The position numbers and the translations under genes are program-made. 64,000 nucleotides of DNA from Mauremys mutica (taxonomy: Eukaryota; Chordata; Testudines; Geoemydidae): assembly GCF_020497125.1 (NCBI RefSeq), contig NC_059075.1, positions 57,865,321 through 57,929,320 of the forward strand, written 5' to 3'. The notes under the pieces are model-generated. The model saw only the letters and a program-made list of their open reading frames with translations, searched no databases and was not told the DNA's origin. Every line of letters begins with the position of its first letter. Position 1 is the stretch's first letter. Positions 48,012 to 59,929 of the stretch are shown piece after piece.

Positions 48012-48401
48012 CGTTGCAGGTGCTGCTGAGCTCGCCCCGATGTCCAACCAGGACATCAGATTCAAAGTGCCCAGACAGGAAAAGGAATTCAAATTTTCCC
48101 GGGTCGTTTCCTGTGTGGCTGGTCAGAGAATCCAAGCTTGGACTGCTGTCCAGAGCGTCAACAGAGTGGTGCACTGTGGGATAGCTCCCGGAGCTAGTAA
48201 GTTCGATTTGCATCCACACCTAGCCTAATTCGACATAGCCATGTCGAATTTAGCGCTACTCCCCTCGTCGGGGAGTACCGAATTCGAACTAAAGAGCCCT
48301 CTAGGTCGAACTAAATGGCTTCCTGGTGTGGACGGGTGCACGGTTAATTCGAATTAACGCTGCTAAATTCGAATTAAAGTCCTAGTGTAGACCAGGCCTA
48401 A

Positions 48402-49953
48402 GAAACCTAAGGTTCCACTTTGCAGAAGAGCTCTGTTCATCTCTTAAAATGTTCAGAATGAGCATGCTGACTACAGTAAAGTTCTTCACTGATGTTACTC
48501 ATTGTCCTTGAAAATGAAAATTCCATTAAACTATTCAGCGTAACATCACTTTCTGTATTATAGGGTGGAAACATTTCATCAATTATGTATACCAGTTTTC
48601 AGCCTAATGATTTCTTCTATAAAACATGTGTTCTGGCAGGTACATCACTGTGTGGTCTGCTAGATCTAAGAGCAGCATAGTAACTACTGCTGAGTATCTT
48701 GCTGTTGACAGGACATTTTTTCAATTCTAGCTCAGATAGAGATGCAAAAGTATCCTGTAGGTAATAGGATCTTGTTCCGCCACGTTATTAGCTCTACCCT
48801 TGCAACTGATGTTACTCAATTTCTAAGGTTATTAACTCATCTAGAGTGGAGGTCCTTGGGGCCTAGGGAGGTTGCTGAGGGGGTGCTACAGCAGTGAGAA
48901 GGGAGGCATCTGTGTTCACTGTCAGGCACAAGTAGGTCAGGATTTCTGCATGCAAGTCCTAACTGGCTCCTTTTCCTTCATGCGGGGAACTAAACCCCTC
49001 CCCATCTCACAGAGAGCTGCATCTTTTGGACACTAGGTCCTGCCCTTTCATTCACACAGGGGACATAATATCTACAACAGAGCTGGGGGAAGTGGATAGA
49101 AAAAAGCTGGCACAAAGCCCAGAAGTAAGTCTATGTTCAGAGGCCAACAATTCTGCTTGGGGAAGAGAGAGAGGTACACGCTGAAGAAAAGAAGGCTGAA
49201 AGCAGTCAAAGTGATCCATTGCCTAGGGTCCTAAAGGATTATACACACTATGGGGATTTTTTTTTAAAGCAGCCTGAAAAAATTACAGATGAACTGAATA
49301 AAAAGTTTAAGATCTAAAATTATTTATCTGCCTAGACCCGAGTTTAGTGCTGTAGATTTTTTTCTGCTATAGTTGGTGCAATCATTCCTATGTAGCATAC
49401 AGTAAGGAATACAACTTCCCGCTCTATTATAGGTGGTTACAAGTTCACCAGTTGCTACTGGCAAGACATACAATTCAGTCCATCACATTTCATCCAATTT
49501 AAAAATGGTGTCTATTCCACATAGCCAAGTTACGAGCCAGAATATGATCTAGTACTGAAAGGCCTAATACTGGAAAGCACTATGCTATAAGAAGTCAAAA
49601 AGTTGGGGCAGAGGAATGTACTTCTTATACTATATATGAAAGACTCATATAAAGTTCAGTTTTCATTTCTACCAGTAAAGTTTAGATCATGATTTTCAAC
49701 CACAAGCAACTGCAGTAAGTTTTGGAATGTCAAAGTACTAAACAAGAAATGTGCCTCTCTAAAGGTCACCTCACAGGGAGCATGAGAATGAACAGATGTG
49801 TTAGTACGCAACTCCAAATCAATGACATACGCTGTCAGGGATATAGGGATGATTAGAGGAGCATTGCTGGTTTACTAATCAGGAGTTTAACTAAAAGCAT
49901 CATTATAGAAAGAACAATACAAACTAAAAAGGGGTTAAAAATATAAATCTCAC
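48402..49953. other. AVEN intron right of the Harbinger element
   Basis: No gene and no element with clear ends recognised. Confidence 0.5.
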
Positions 49954-50299
49954 CATTTTTCATTTTCAAATCACTCTCAGCTGTCGTTTTGTAGGTTTCT
50001 GACAGAAAGTTGTTTTCTACATGAACAGGAGCATCTAAATTTAGCAGTAAATCTAGTTCTTCATCCAAATTATCTGCCTCTTGCTGTGACACAGAACAGC
50101 CTCTCTGAAAGGATTCTGAAGAATTTGTTTCAGGTCCATCTTTACTTAAAGGCATCAAATGGACAACAGAATCATTAACAGGATCACAGATTGATGCTAT
50201 TCCACTTTGACCCAAAGGTGGTTGTAACTGAGTCACTCTCTTCTTGCTGTCTTCAATACTTTTAGATTTTATCTGAGGGAGTTCTGTGGGTGTTGATGC
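49954..50299 (-). CDS. AVEN: AVEN exon with acidic, leucine-rich motif
   Basis: 346 bp, bounded on the minus strand by a CTCTTAG acceptor and a GTGAGA donor. It reads ASTPTELPQIKSKSIEDSKK, a poorly conserved Ser-rich middle, and then EELDLLLNLDAPVHVENNFL. The LDLLLNLDAP block is highly conserved in AVEN. From memory, the same leucine-rich stretch is reported as a CRM1 export signal in mammalian Aven. The middle has drifted from the mammalian protein, but the frame is open throughout and the phase is correct on both sides. Confidence 0.94.
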
Positions 50300-51070
50300 C
50301 TAAGAGTACAAGAAAAAACTTGAGTCTTCATTATGGTGAACTCAATTGTTACAGTTGAAATTTTAAAAAGACAGCACAATAATTCATGACTGCCACATAC
50401 AAATCACTTAATTAAATTCAGTGGAACAGATTTTAAAACGGCAAGGAAAGTAAATTAGTACCAAAATAAATTTGAAAATACTTGTGCAATAATATCTATC
50501 TATATGTAACGGTAACTGTGCAATTTTTTTTAAAATGAACTATGAGGCTAAACGCTGAATACACCAAACAGCAGCTAGTAACAGGGGCGTTCAGTACATA
50601 CAGGGAGGGAAGTAATGCCTGTAGTTACACTCATTCAATCCCACTGGAATCAATCTGAAATTAGTGGAATTGCTTGGGTGTCACTGAGGGGAGAATTTGG
50701 CCCAGTAATTAGCCAACTGTCTCTGATTTAGGTTTTCCCTCCAAAGTACCACATGCTGAATCATTCTCCGATGTGACACTGTCTGGTGAATGAGGGATTT
50801 TTGGTAATATGTGCATGACCAATATATGTGACTCAGTTTACCCATTGTGTATATAGCGGTGAAACTGCTTGCCCAGAACAGGGGCTTAGAGATAGATGCA
50901 CCAGTCAAGCACTGAATGGATATATGGATATATGAATGAAAGACCCAAAGACTGTAACATTAACTTCTAATGATTGGTAGCCCAGGATGGGCTGAATGCA
51001 GTGGAAGCAGCATGGGAACAAAAACAAAGGCTGAGAGATTGTGTTTTAAGGGTGCTGCCTGAGACACATG
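50300..51070. other. AVEN intron
   Basis: No gene or element recognised. Confidence 0.5.
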
Positions 51071-51352
51071 AAATGTCTACCCTGCAGCTGGAAGTGAGCA
51101 TCCCAGCTCACACAGAAACACTAGTGTTACCGGGACTTGAGTTAGTGCTCTAAAAATAGCAGTGTGGATGCTGCGGCTCCAGTGGCAGCTGAGGCTCTCT
51201 GAGCTGGGTATGAGCTCAGGTGGCTAGTCCGAGTCTCTGCCAGAGCTTCAACATCCACACTGCTATTTTCAGTGTGCTAGCTTGAACCCTGCCGCATTAG
51301 TCTGTCTACCCAGGCTGGGAAGCTTGCTCTCAGCTGCAGCGTAGACATGCCC
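51071..51352. mobile_element. MITE with about 36-bp inverted termini
   Basis: ATGTCTACCCTGCAGCTGG at the left and the reverse complement ATGTCTACGCTGCAGCTGA at the right start inverted repeats of about 36 bp. The style matches the Harbinger MITEs, but the target duplication is unclear. Confidence 0.6.
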
Positions 51353-52911
51353 ACTCAGAGCTGAGGAAATGGCAGACTCAGAGACTGACAGAGGGACGGA
51401 GAGCCAAGAGGGGTCCCAGGACAGCATTGCACATTGGTGCAGTTGCTTCTGCCAATATGGACTCTGACTTAAACTTGACTTTTTCAGATTAACCTAGGAG
51501 TTCTCAGATGCTGTATATTCCAGTTAACTAAGAAATGCTATTTCATTCTGAAAAGGCTATGCTGTGTCACTGCAAATACTTACTGGGGTTCATTGCTTCC
51601 CAAATGGTGAGGAATCTTTAAACAGGAGTCTGAACTCAGTGAGACTTGCAGAGGAGAGCACACAGGGAAAAACAGGACTGCTGAAGCCAGAAAGCGCAGT
51701 CTTGTTGGAGAGCTGTGGAGCTCACCTTTGGGCTGGCCAATAACAGGGGTACTTAACGAGAGACTGTACAGACTGGGGCATCAAACACACCCTGTAAATC
51801 TGTAACACACCCCAGCATGTAGACATGGTTTTGACAAGTTTATATTTTATTTTTCAAAGGTTAACACAACAATATTAAATAGAAAATTTGCAAAACAGTG
51901 CAGCGTGAACCAAGAAATACCCACTCTCTTTACCTAATCACTTATAGGCAGTTTCTTTGCTCCTTTGGAGCTTCTTGGAGATTGGGCTATGCTGTGATAG
52001 CACAATGGCAATAGAAAGATAAAGATTAATTTAAATATTACAATATGCACTGAATAACCCTATATATCTGCACATACACATTGTAGGAGGAATCAAAGAC
52101 ATTTACAGCACAGATTGTCCCTTATTTTGTTTGAAAAAGAAAATAAATGAAGTTTATTTAACTAATACATTTATCCCCTTGGAATAATGAATACTGGGAA
52201 AAGAAATGAATTCCAGGCTTGGCATTTTGGTTGCTAGAACAGAACTTTACTTGATAAAGAATTTGATTCCTTTATATACTCTACATCTGCAGATATAGCT
52301 TTCAGCTACAGTAAAAAAGAAGTTAGCTATGTAATTGTCTGAACAACCCCACAGAAAAGAAAATCTTTCCTATGAAAGTCAGACATCTTTCCCTTTCTAG
52401 AGCAGATTGATTTTGTTGTTGTCATTTTTTTTTCAGCTGCTGATAAACTGCTCTCCAAATGTAACCTCATGACAGCCGTTTTTAACTCAAGATTCTCATT
52501 AGTTCTCTTCCCTCTATGTGAATGATATTTTGTTTTCCATAGCCTGAAGAAAGCATTTTGCTGAAATGCTGTTTCCTAATTTTATATACCCTGAATATAA
52601 GTAACCTTTTCTTCAGCTGTTTGATTGGCAGTTCACATTCTGACAACTGACTCAAATTTGTTTCATAAAAATTGGATAATGCTTATATTATGCCATATCA
52701 GATCAGGAAGTTAATTTTTAAAAAAAGATTATATATCAAATTAGTTTCATTTTTTAAAAAACTTTAAGGATAGTGAAAACAGAAACAAGTACTGCAACTG
52801 TGTAGTTACCCTGTGCCAAACCTCAAGGATCCTGGACCTCATTTTTCTTGAAGTCATATTTACTGGACTATTTAAATCTTTCAGTAATTTTATGTGCAAC
52901 CAGAGCATTAC
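51353..52911. other. AVEN intron
   Basis: AT-rich, no gene, no element recognised with confidence. Confidence 0.5.
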
Positions 52912-53007
52912 CTGCACCATTTCAGCAGCCACATTCAACCTGAGATGCAGAGGAAGCTCCTGAAGGGCCTGGACCAACGACTGGCAATCCACGTAAAGTG
53001 CAGATAG
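52912..53007 (-). CDS. AVEN: AVEN exon: ALQELPLHLRLNVAAE
   Basis: Exactly 32 codons on the minus strand between a TATTTCAG acceptor and a GTAATG donor. It reads LSALYVDCQSLVQALQ, then ELPLHLRLNVAAEMVQ. The mammalian counterpart (ALQELPLCLRLNVAAELVQ) is almost identical. It is an amphipathic helical region, one of the most conserved parts of AVEN. Phase 0 on both sides. Confidence 0.96.
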
Positions 53008-53182
53008 CTGAAATACAATTAAACAAACAGAAAACTTGCATAAAGAAAATTAAACTAACAATGATCCCTAGAAATTTAAGCTAAGGCCACTTGCCATCGC
53101 CACAATTCTATTTAATGGGAAAATATGCTTAGGAATTGAATATTCAAAATACCTAATTAATTTTAATTTAATTTAATATGGA

Positions 53183-53360
53183 GATATACCTATCTTATAG
53201 AACTGGAAAGGTCATTGAATCCAGTCCCCTGCCTTCACAGCAGGACCAAGTACTGTCCCTGACAGATTTTTGCCCCAGATCCCTAAATGGCCCCCTCAAG
53301 GATTGAACTCAGAACCCTGGGTTTAGCAAGCCACTGCTCAAACTGAGCTATCCCTCCCCC
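53183..53360 (-). mobile_element. tRNA-derived SINE (turtle Pol III/SINE type)
   Basis: On the minus strand the 5' end reads GGGATAGCTCAGTTTGAGCA (A-box region), then AACCCAGGGTTCTGAGTTC and CAATCC (B-box region). The unrelated 3' body includes CTTGGTCCTGCTGTGAAGGC and CCTTTCCAGTTCTA. This tRNA-like head with such a tail is the SINE family described from cryptodiran turtles. It is the most specific clue in the window to the source organism. Confidence 0.8.
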
Positions 53361-55044
53361 CTATAACAAAAGGTGTTTGATACATATGCATGTGTAGAAC
53401 ATGCAATCTCAAATGATTAAAAGCATTGTCAAATTTTACTGAAACCTGGATAAAGTTTATCCCTGAGTTGATTACTTGGTATTCCACATCTCTAGGACAT
53501 ATAAGGACTTTAAAAACCAATGTTGCAAAAATGTTTCCAGAAGACTAACATTCTTCTAAAAGCTGCTGCCATACAAAAACAAACTTCAAGATATTATGCA
53601 GAACAATTTTTGAAAACCAAAATATCTATATTTCAACCTAATGTGCAAACACATTAAAAGACACTACAAGCTTGTTGAAACAAATGCTTAGGTAGAAAGT
53701 TACTTGAAAACACACCAAATTACCTTCCTCTTACAAAATGCTTTGTTCTATAATGCACATGGTGGATATTATAGTCAATTGTAATGCTTTTGTGACCGTT
53801 TATTTTATTTTATTTTATTGCAGGCCTTATTTCTCACTTCCTTTTATTTAAAACTAATGACAACAGAGGGTCCTGAGTTGTATCTCTGTTTATGGATTTT
53901 AACCAATCATAACTAAAGCAATAAAAAAGAGTGTCTGGATGCAGTAGTATTAACAGCTCCTCAAATATCTAAATGCTGATGTCCGATTTCCAGTACTGGG
54001 AGTAAGAAAAATCCTATTGTGCATCATACCTGATTGGTACCAATAATAATTATTCTTCAATATTAAGTGATCATTCAAAATGCATTAGTGCTCATCACTA
54101 AGAAAATTCTTTAGCACACAAAGCCTCAAAAGATCTTTGATCTCAATAAAGTATTAAGCAATCTACTGGACAACACCGCTATTACACAGCAATGAACTAG
54201 CACTTCAAAACACCTGGCACTCTTGTCAAATACTTAAGGGGAGACTGGAGTCTCCACACAGAGCATGGAGGAGGAGAATAAGGGGAATTTTGACATTTAA
54301 ATAACTCCAGGAGTTGATAAATTGTAAAGTAAAAATTAACATTTTTTTAAAAAACCTGCTAAATGTAAATAATGCTTTTCAAAGAACTGGAGTGAATGAA
54401 ATGAAGAAGGATTAAGAGAGAAGGGAGGAAGGATAAAGGAAAAGATGATGGTGGTGGTACAGAGAAGCAAAATAGCATAAAAGGAAGAATTTAAAATTTT
54501 CAAAGGAACATTTTACTATAGATGACACTATCAAGAGACAAAAAAGGGATCAAAGGAGCAATTCACCATAGAATGCTATGGCCATGAAACAGCAAAAAAA
54601 AAATTGGTCAAGAAAGGAAGAAACAGCAATGACATTTGCTGCTGAAATTACCATTATCACTGGCAAGAATGAAAAAGATGCAAATTATTTCATCACATAC
54701 CTGTGATTTTAAAATGGCACATTAAAAGAGATGGCAACTATCAAATATATCACCTCCATTTTGTCCACATTTGGACAAAATCCACTGAGTTTTCTACAAT
54801 TGATAATTACAATGAAATGAGAGGTCACACATGTTAATTTCACTGTTGCATTTCATTCTACCATTTTCAGACCTGATGTGTAGCTTTTCCTTTCTACAAC
54901 TACCAGGCAACAGCACCAACCATTTTATAGCAATTTTTGTGCCTTTTCTCACTTATTCTGTCCTCTTGTGACTGTTTCTTTCCGATTTAGAATTCTATAG
55001 CCATTCCTTGTAAATACTGGACAGACAGACAGATCTGATGGGAT
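53361..55044. other. AVEN intron
   Basis: AT-rich. A short (TTTTA)n run lies at about 53799-53819. No gene or larger element recognised. Confidence 0.5.
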
Positions 55045-55828
55045 TAGGGTTGCCAGGCATCCGGTTTTTGACTGGAACACCTGGCCAAAAAGGGAACCTG
55101 GTGGCTCTGGTCAGCATCACTGACCGGGCTGTTAAAAGTCAGGTTGGTGGTGCAGCAGGGCTAAAGCAGGCTCCCTGACTGCCCTGGCTCCGCACTGCTC
55201 CCAGAAGCCGTGGCAGGTCCCCTCTCCGGCTCCTAGGCATGGAGGAGGGAAGGAGCTAAGGCCTCTGCGAGCTGCCCCTGCCCCAAGTGACAGTTCCACA
55301 GCTCCCATTGTCCGGGAACCACAGCCAATGGGAGCTGCAAGGATGGCGCCTGTGGACGGGTCAATGCACGGAGCCCCCTAGGGGCTGGACATGCCAGCCG
55401 CTTCCAGCAGCTGCCTGAGGTAAGCATTGCCTGGAGCCTGCACCCCAACCTCCTGCCCCAGCCCAGAGCCCCCTCCTGTACCCCACACTCCTCATCCCTG
55501 GCCCCACCCCAGAGCCAGAACCCCCAGCTGGAGCCCTTACCCCCCTTCATCCCAGCCCCCTCCCGCATCCTGAAACTCTCATGTCTGGCCCCATCCCTGA
55601 GCCCCCTCTTGCACCCCAAACCCCTCATCACCAGAGCCCGCACCCCCAGCTGGAGCCCTCACCCCTCCTGCACCCCAACCCCCTGTCCCAGCCTGGTGAA
55701 AATGAGCGAGTGAGCGAGGGTGGGAGAGAGCAAGCAATGGAGGGACGGGGGATGGCGTGAGCTGGGGCGGGGCCTTGAGGGAGGGGCAGAGTGTTTGGTT
55801 TTCTGCAATCAGAAAGTTGGCAACCCTA
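55045..55828. mobile_element. Non-autonomous hAT element, 784 bp
   Basis: Ends TAGGGTTGCCAGGCAT and the reverse complement of GTTGGCAACCCTA. The flanks are GATGGGAT (55037-55044) and GCTGGGAT (55829-55836), an 8-bp duplication with 7 of 8 matches. The interior holds the CAGCTCCCATTG (55299-55310) / CAATGGGAGCTG (55326-55337) hairpin and CACCCCCAGCTGGAGCCCT repeats near 55520 and 55640. No transposase. Confidence 0.88.
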
Positions 55829-56545
55829 GCTGGGATACATATAGAGAACTAGGAAAAGCTGAGCAAACAGTCCAGGACAAGAAACTAAGGGGGCGAAGTG
55901 TGTGAGGGCTGATATTGGATGAGACGCCCAGGGAGGAAGACTGGAACCGAGGGCCTGTCTGGTAGGGATCGGTGGGCAGAAGACTGGAGAAAAGGGATGG
56001 GGGTGGGGGGAATAAACAGATCTGACGAGGAAATGGGAGGGAAGGGACAGGGACTATGAGTGGAGGAAGGGAGAGAAGACCGGAACTGGGGCAAGAAGCC
56101 CAAGGAGTGGAGTCTGGGACTGGCTAGGTGAAGAGATAAGATTGAAATGAGGAGTCTGGAATAGGGAATAACTGAGACAAGGACAGATTTGGTAGGAACA
56201 GGGCAGAAGGGTTCTGGCTTGGTAGGAACAAGACAGAAGGGTCGGTGCCCAAAGAACTCCTGGTCCAGAGCCTAGAATGGAACCCAATATTCCTGAGTCT
56301 CATCATTCTTCTATTAGCAAATATTTGTGAAATCCACTGGCAAAGTATGTGTCTCCCCCTCTTCTAGAACTGGTCTACATAGAGGGTGACAACCCACTAT
56401 TGCTATCAGTTACTCCATTAGCTCAAGAGATCTAATGGTAGAGGCCTGTGTGGTGGATTTAACAACCCTGATGATGACCCATGTGGGTGTCAACATGATA
56501 CCACATGATAGAACTGAAAGTATGGGTATTTTACACACAAAAACA

Positions 56546-56710
56546 CATTAAAAGAACGTTAAGGTTGCAAAGTTGAACACTCACAAAAGTTAAGAAAAGC
56601 CAGAATTAAGGTTGCCTGTGCAACCTGATTTTGGTCTTCCTGTCTGTTTTTAATCATTTTTCCCCACAGGTCCCCTGCCTCATTCAGTGCACAGATGGAT
56701 GGTGTTTGAG
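56546..56710 (+). repeat. Ancient interspersed repeat, copy A
   Basis: Contains AAGGTTGCAAAGTTGAACAC, CCAGAATTAAGGTTGCCTGT, then CCTCATTCAGTGCACAGATG. The reverse complement of 59930-60120 shows the same blocks in the same order. The class is unknown to me. Confidence 0.65.
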
Positions 56711-56884
56711 GATGAATCAGGATTGTGTAGTGAAGGAAGTTGTCGTCTGTGGAATCACTACCTACTTTGTGGTAGAAGTGGGAAGGTGTATACTATTTGT
56801 ATGACTGGGACAGGTGAGTCTAGGCCTGCCCAAAACTAAAAGCTCACCCCCTCAACTAAGGAAGAGGAAACACTAAGCCCAGGC

Positions 56885-57270
56885 TACACTTGAATATTTG
56901 GGACAACCAAGGAGAAAATAAGGTCCAAGATGGGCCTGAACCCCCCTTTGGCCTTCGGGATAAGGAAATTGCGGGAGTAGTACCCCTCGCCTTTGAACTC
57001 CCCCGGTACTGCTTCCACCACTCCTAGGCCCAGGAGCCGCCCCACCTCCTGCTCAAGCAGAGCCTTGTGTGAGGGGTTCCCCAGAGGGACGGGGGTGGGG
57101 GGTTGTTGGGCGGGGAGGAAGTAAACTGGAGAGTGTAGCTCCAGGAGATGGTGTTGAGGACCTAATGGCCACAACCACTCTGGAAGGAAAACAGGCAACC
57201 GATTGGAGAAGGGAAGCTTTATTGAGGGATTATTGGATCCCTGATGAGAACTGGCAGGGTGCCCCTGCGT
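56885..57270 (-). pseudogene. DIRS reverse transcriptase, N-terminal piece
   Basis: Reads PVPLGNPSHKALLEQEVGRL, then GVVEAVPGEFKGEGYYSRNF and LIPKAKGGFRPILDL before homology ends. It aligns with both halves of the RT in copy 1 across the hAT insertion point there, which proves that insertion was into an intact gene. Confidence 0.8.
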
Positions 57271-57479
57271 GTCCCGTCAAAACCGCCTTTTCCCTGCTTG
57301 CTTGCCCTTGGAGGACCCAGGCCAGGGGGCAGGCCGAGACTACCTCTGTGGGTGCCTCTTATAGTCCTGCAACTTCTTATAAGCGGTCTTGTATTTTGAA
57401 TAGGTGGCCTGAGTGGGAGTCTGCTGTGGCTTGAACTTAGGTTTAGCCAGAGCTGGAACATAGAGACAGAGTCTGGAGA

Positions 57480-59220
57480 GTCGTGCAGGAGTCTTTCAGG
57501 CCATGCAGCTTTGTATCCATTTATTCCGCAAACAGAGCTTTGACGTCAAACAGGAGGCCCTGCAGGGAGGTCTGCGCCTCGCTGAACAGCCCAGAAAGCA
57601 GAAGCCATGATGCCCTTCTCATGGACACCATGGACCACGCAGCCATGTCCACTGCATCCGAAGCTGCCTGCAGGGTTGCCCTGTCAGCCACTGTGCTCTC
57701 CTCTACCAGCGCTTTGAACTCCTTCCTGTTGCGCTCCTGGAGGGAGTCCTCGAACTTGGGCAGGGAGCCCCAAGACTGAACTCATACCAGCCCAGGAGAC
57801 CCTGGTGGTTCACCACCCATAACTAGAAGTTCGAAGATGAATAATCTTCTTCCAAATAAGTCCAGGCTCCTTGAATCTTTATTTTTCAGAATAGGGGCTG
57901 GTTGGCCCTGCCATTCCCTGTGGTTGACCGACTCGACCACCAGGGAGTTAGGAGCAGAGTGGGTGTATAAGTATTCGTGCGGGTACAAAATACTTGCCTT
58001 CCGCTCTCTTAGAGATGGGGGCCAATGAGGCCAGGGTTTGCCACAGGGCATTTGAAATTTTTGCCACCCTTTCGTGGAAAGGCAAGGCCACCCTGCCCGG
58101 TGCAGAGGAGGATAGTGCATTAAACAGGGAGTCTGAGGGCTCCTCCATCTCCTCTGCTTGGAGGTGGAGGCTTGATGCTACCCTTTTTAAGGGTTCTTGG
58201 TGGGCCATAAAGGCCTCCTGCGGGCCGTAATCGCCTGATCTGGGGAGGGTGAGGAGGCTGGCACAGTACTTTGTGTGTCCATTGACACCAGAGGGTCCAC
58301 CACCTGGTCGGTCACTGGACACAGTGTAGAGGATGTACATCCCACCAACTCCTTCCTCGGAGGTCTGGAGAGGAAGGCCGAACGGGAACGATGTCGACAT
58401 TCGTGCCATGACAGGCTGCGATAGCCCCTCTGAGACGAGAAACTTTGGCATTGTCTGCCTTGATCCCGTTGGTGTTTGCTCCTCAAGGCGGAGCGGTGCC
58501 AAGAGTCTCGGTCAGATGGAATCCAACCAGACAGTCTGGTGGGTGTCAAGGGCGATCCATGTGGACTTTTCCCTGAACGGTCCCTCGACTGAGACTGGTA
58601 CCGAGCCAGGGGTGACTGCAGAGATCCCAGCAACAGCTTGCCTCTGGAGCGCAGGGCTGACATCGGTGGTTCTCCTGGTACCGGCATGGCCATAACATCC
58701 TGGGCCACCTGCAGGGCCTCCAGTGTGGAGGACATCCGGACATCGGGGAGGCCTGCTCCGAATGGGCCAGGCTACTCCACTCGACTTAAGTCGGAGGCCA
58801 AGAGGCTGGTGGGGATCGAGGACTGCCCAACGTGAGTCTAGCCTCTGTCCCGGGTTTACTCCGGTGCCGCGGTGAAGAAGGCCTCTTCCTAGCCTTCTTG
58901 GCATGCCCCAGGGACAGGGAGCAGTACCGACTAGTCGATGGCGCTGAAGGTTTGCCGCGGACCACACCAACTGTGGACCGACCAACTCAGAGAGGCACAC
59001 TGGAGCTAGGGTCAGCGCTGACTCCATCAGAATAGCCCGGATCCTAATGTCTCTCTCTCTTGCTCTGAGGCTTAAATGACTTGCAAATCTTGCAGCGATC
59101 GCTGAGATGGGTTTCCCCCAAACAACACAAACAGTCCACGTGCGGATCACTCACTAGCATAGATTGCCTACAAGTGTCGCACGACTTAAAACCCAGGGCA
59201 CAGGGCATGCCCCGGCCCAG
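57480..59220 (-). pseudogene. DIRS ORF1 with a Cys-rich N-terminus
   Basis: The first part (59220-59080) reads SCDTCRQSMLVSDPHVDCLC and CLGETHLSDRCKICKSF, with four C-x-x-C pairs that suggest a zinc-binding N-terminus. Later frames give the Arg/Ser-rich middle, then SSLHLQAEEMEEPSDSLFNA, ALPFHERVAKISNALWQTL and EYLYTHSAPNSLVVESVN. It is spread over three frames, so frameshifted. It shows what the missing 5' part of copy 1's ORF1 should look like. Confidence 0.7.
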
Positions 59221-59694
59221 ACACTAGCTAAACTAAACTAACTAAACAACTAACTAACTACAGTTACCATACACTGAACGAACAAGCAGTTTTGGGGACG
59301 AGCTACAGCAAAGCTGGAGCAGAGCAGTTCCGAAGCACCTTCACTGGCAGCAAGAAGGAACTGAGTGTGGTGGGAGGGCGCAATGCCCCTTATACCACGC
59401 CAGGGAGGCGCCACTCCAGAGGTCGCTAGGGCGCTCCCCTATAGGTACTGCTAGGGGGAAAACTTCTGGCACCGGTGCTCATGGTGAGCATGCACCCCTA
59501 TTGTGGAATACACATGAGCAATCACTCGAAGAAGAAATAAAATTTATCTTTGTAAAGCATCTCAATACTACAGCAATGGAAAAGCCCATGAGAAAATTAG
59601 TAATTTTGCATTCAGAACATGGTTCGAATAGTACACAGTAAATAAGGCCTAAAATCATATGTTGCATAAAGAGTAAGAAACAAAATATTCATAC

Positions 59695-59910
59695 ATTCCA
59701 AGGCCAGAAGGCAACATTGTGATCATCTAGTCTGACCTCTTCTATAACACAGACCACAGAACTCCCAACATATTTTGTAGTACATATATTTTAGAACAAC
59801 ATCCAACCTTAAGTTAAAAGTTGCCAGTGATGGAGAATCCACCACAATCCTTGAAGATAAGATGTTTCAATGAATAATTACCCTCAATGTTAGAAATGTA
59901 CATCTTATAC
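59695..59910 (-). mobile_element. CR1-type LINE 3' fragment
   Basis: CATTCCAAGGCCAGAAGGCA is followed by ATTGTGATCATCTAGTCTGA and AACACAGACCACAGAACTC, the same blocks as at 38375 and in the same orientation. Confidence 0.7.
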
Positions 59911-59929
59911 TGCATAGCTGCTCATTCAG

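Larger units (their letters stand above)
43616..48398 (+). mobile_element. Near-complete Harbinger DNA transposon with two genes
   Basis: 4,783 bp between TAA (43613-43615) and TAA (48399-48401), the 3-bp target duplication typical of PIF/Harbinger. Left end GGGTACGTCTACACTA, right end (reverse complement) GGCCTGGTCTACACTA. TTAATTCGAATT words lie inside both ends. It carries a DDE transposase on the plus strand (43995-45265) and a Myb/SANT-like DNA-binding protein on the minus strand (46184-48011), tail to tail, the standard two-protein Harbinger layout. Both genes are damaged. It lies in the last AVEN intron. Several MITEs in this window share its termini. Confidence 0.93.
56885..59540 (-). 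mobile_element. DIRS-type retrotransposon, copy 3 (5' part, minus strand)
   Basis: Read on the minus strand from about 59540: a leader with CTCGAGTGA-TTGCTCATG-like words shared with the other copies, an A/C/T-rich TTAGTTAGTT stretch (about 59225-59270), ORF1 (about 59220 to 57480), then the start of RT. It is cut off at about 56890 just after FRPILDL, so the rest of RT, RNase H, recombinase and 3' terminus are missing. It lies in the AVEN intron upstream of the 52912 exon. Confidence 0.8.

Noticed and set aside
57069..58835. Plus-strand ORFs at 57069-57434, 57483-57779 and 58333-58695
   Set aside because: They are antisense shadows of the minus-strand DIRS ORF1 and RT.
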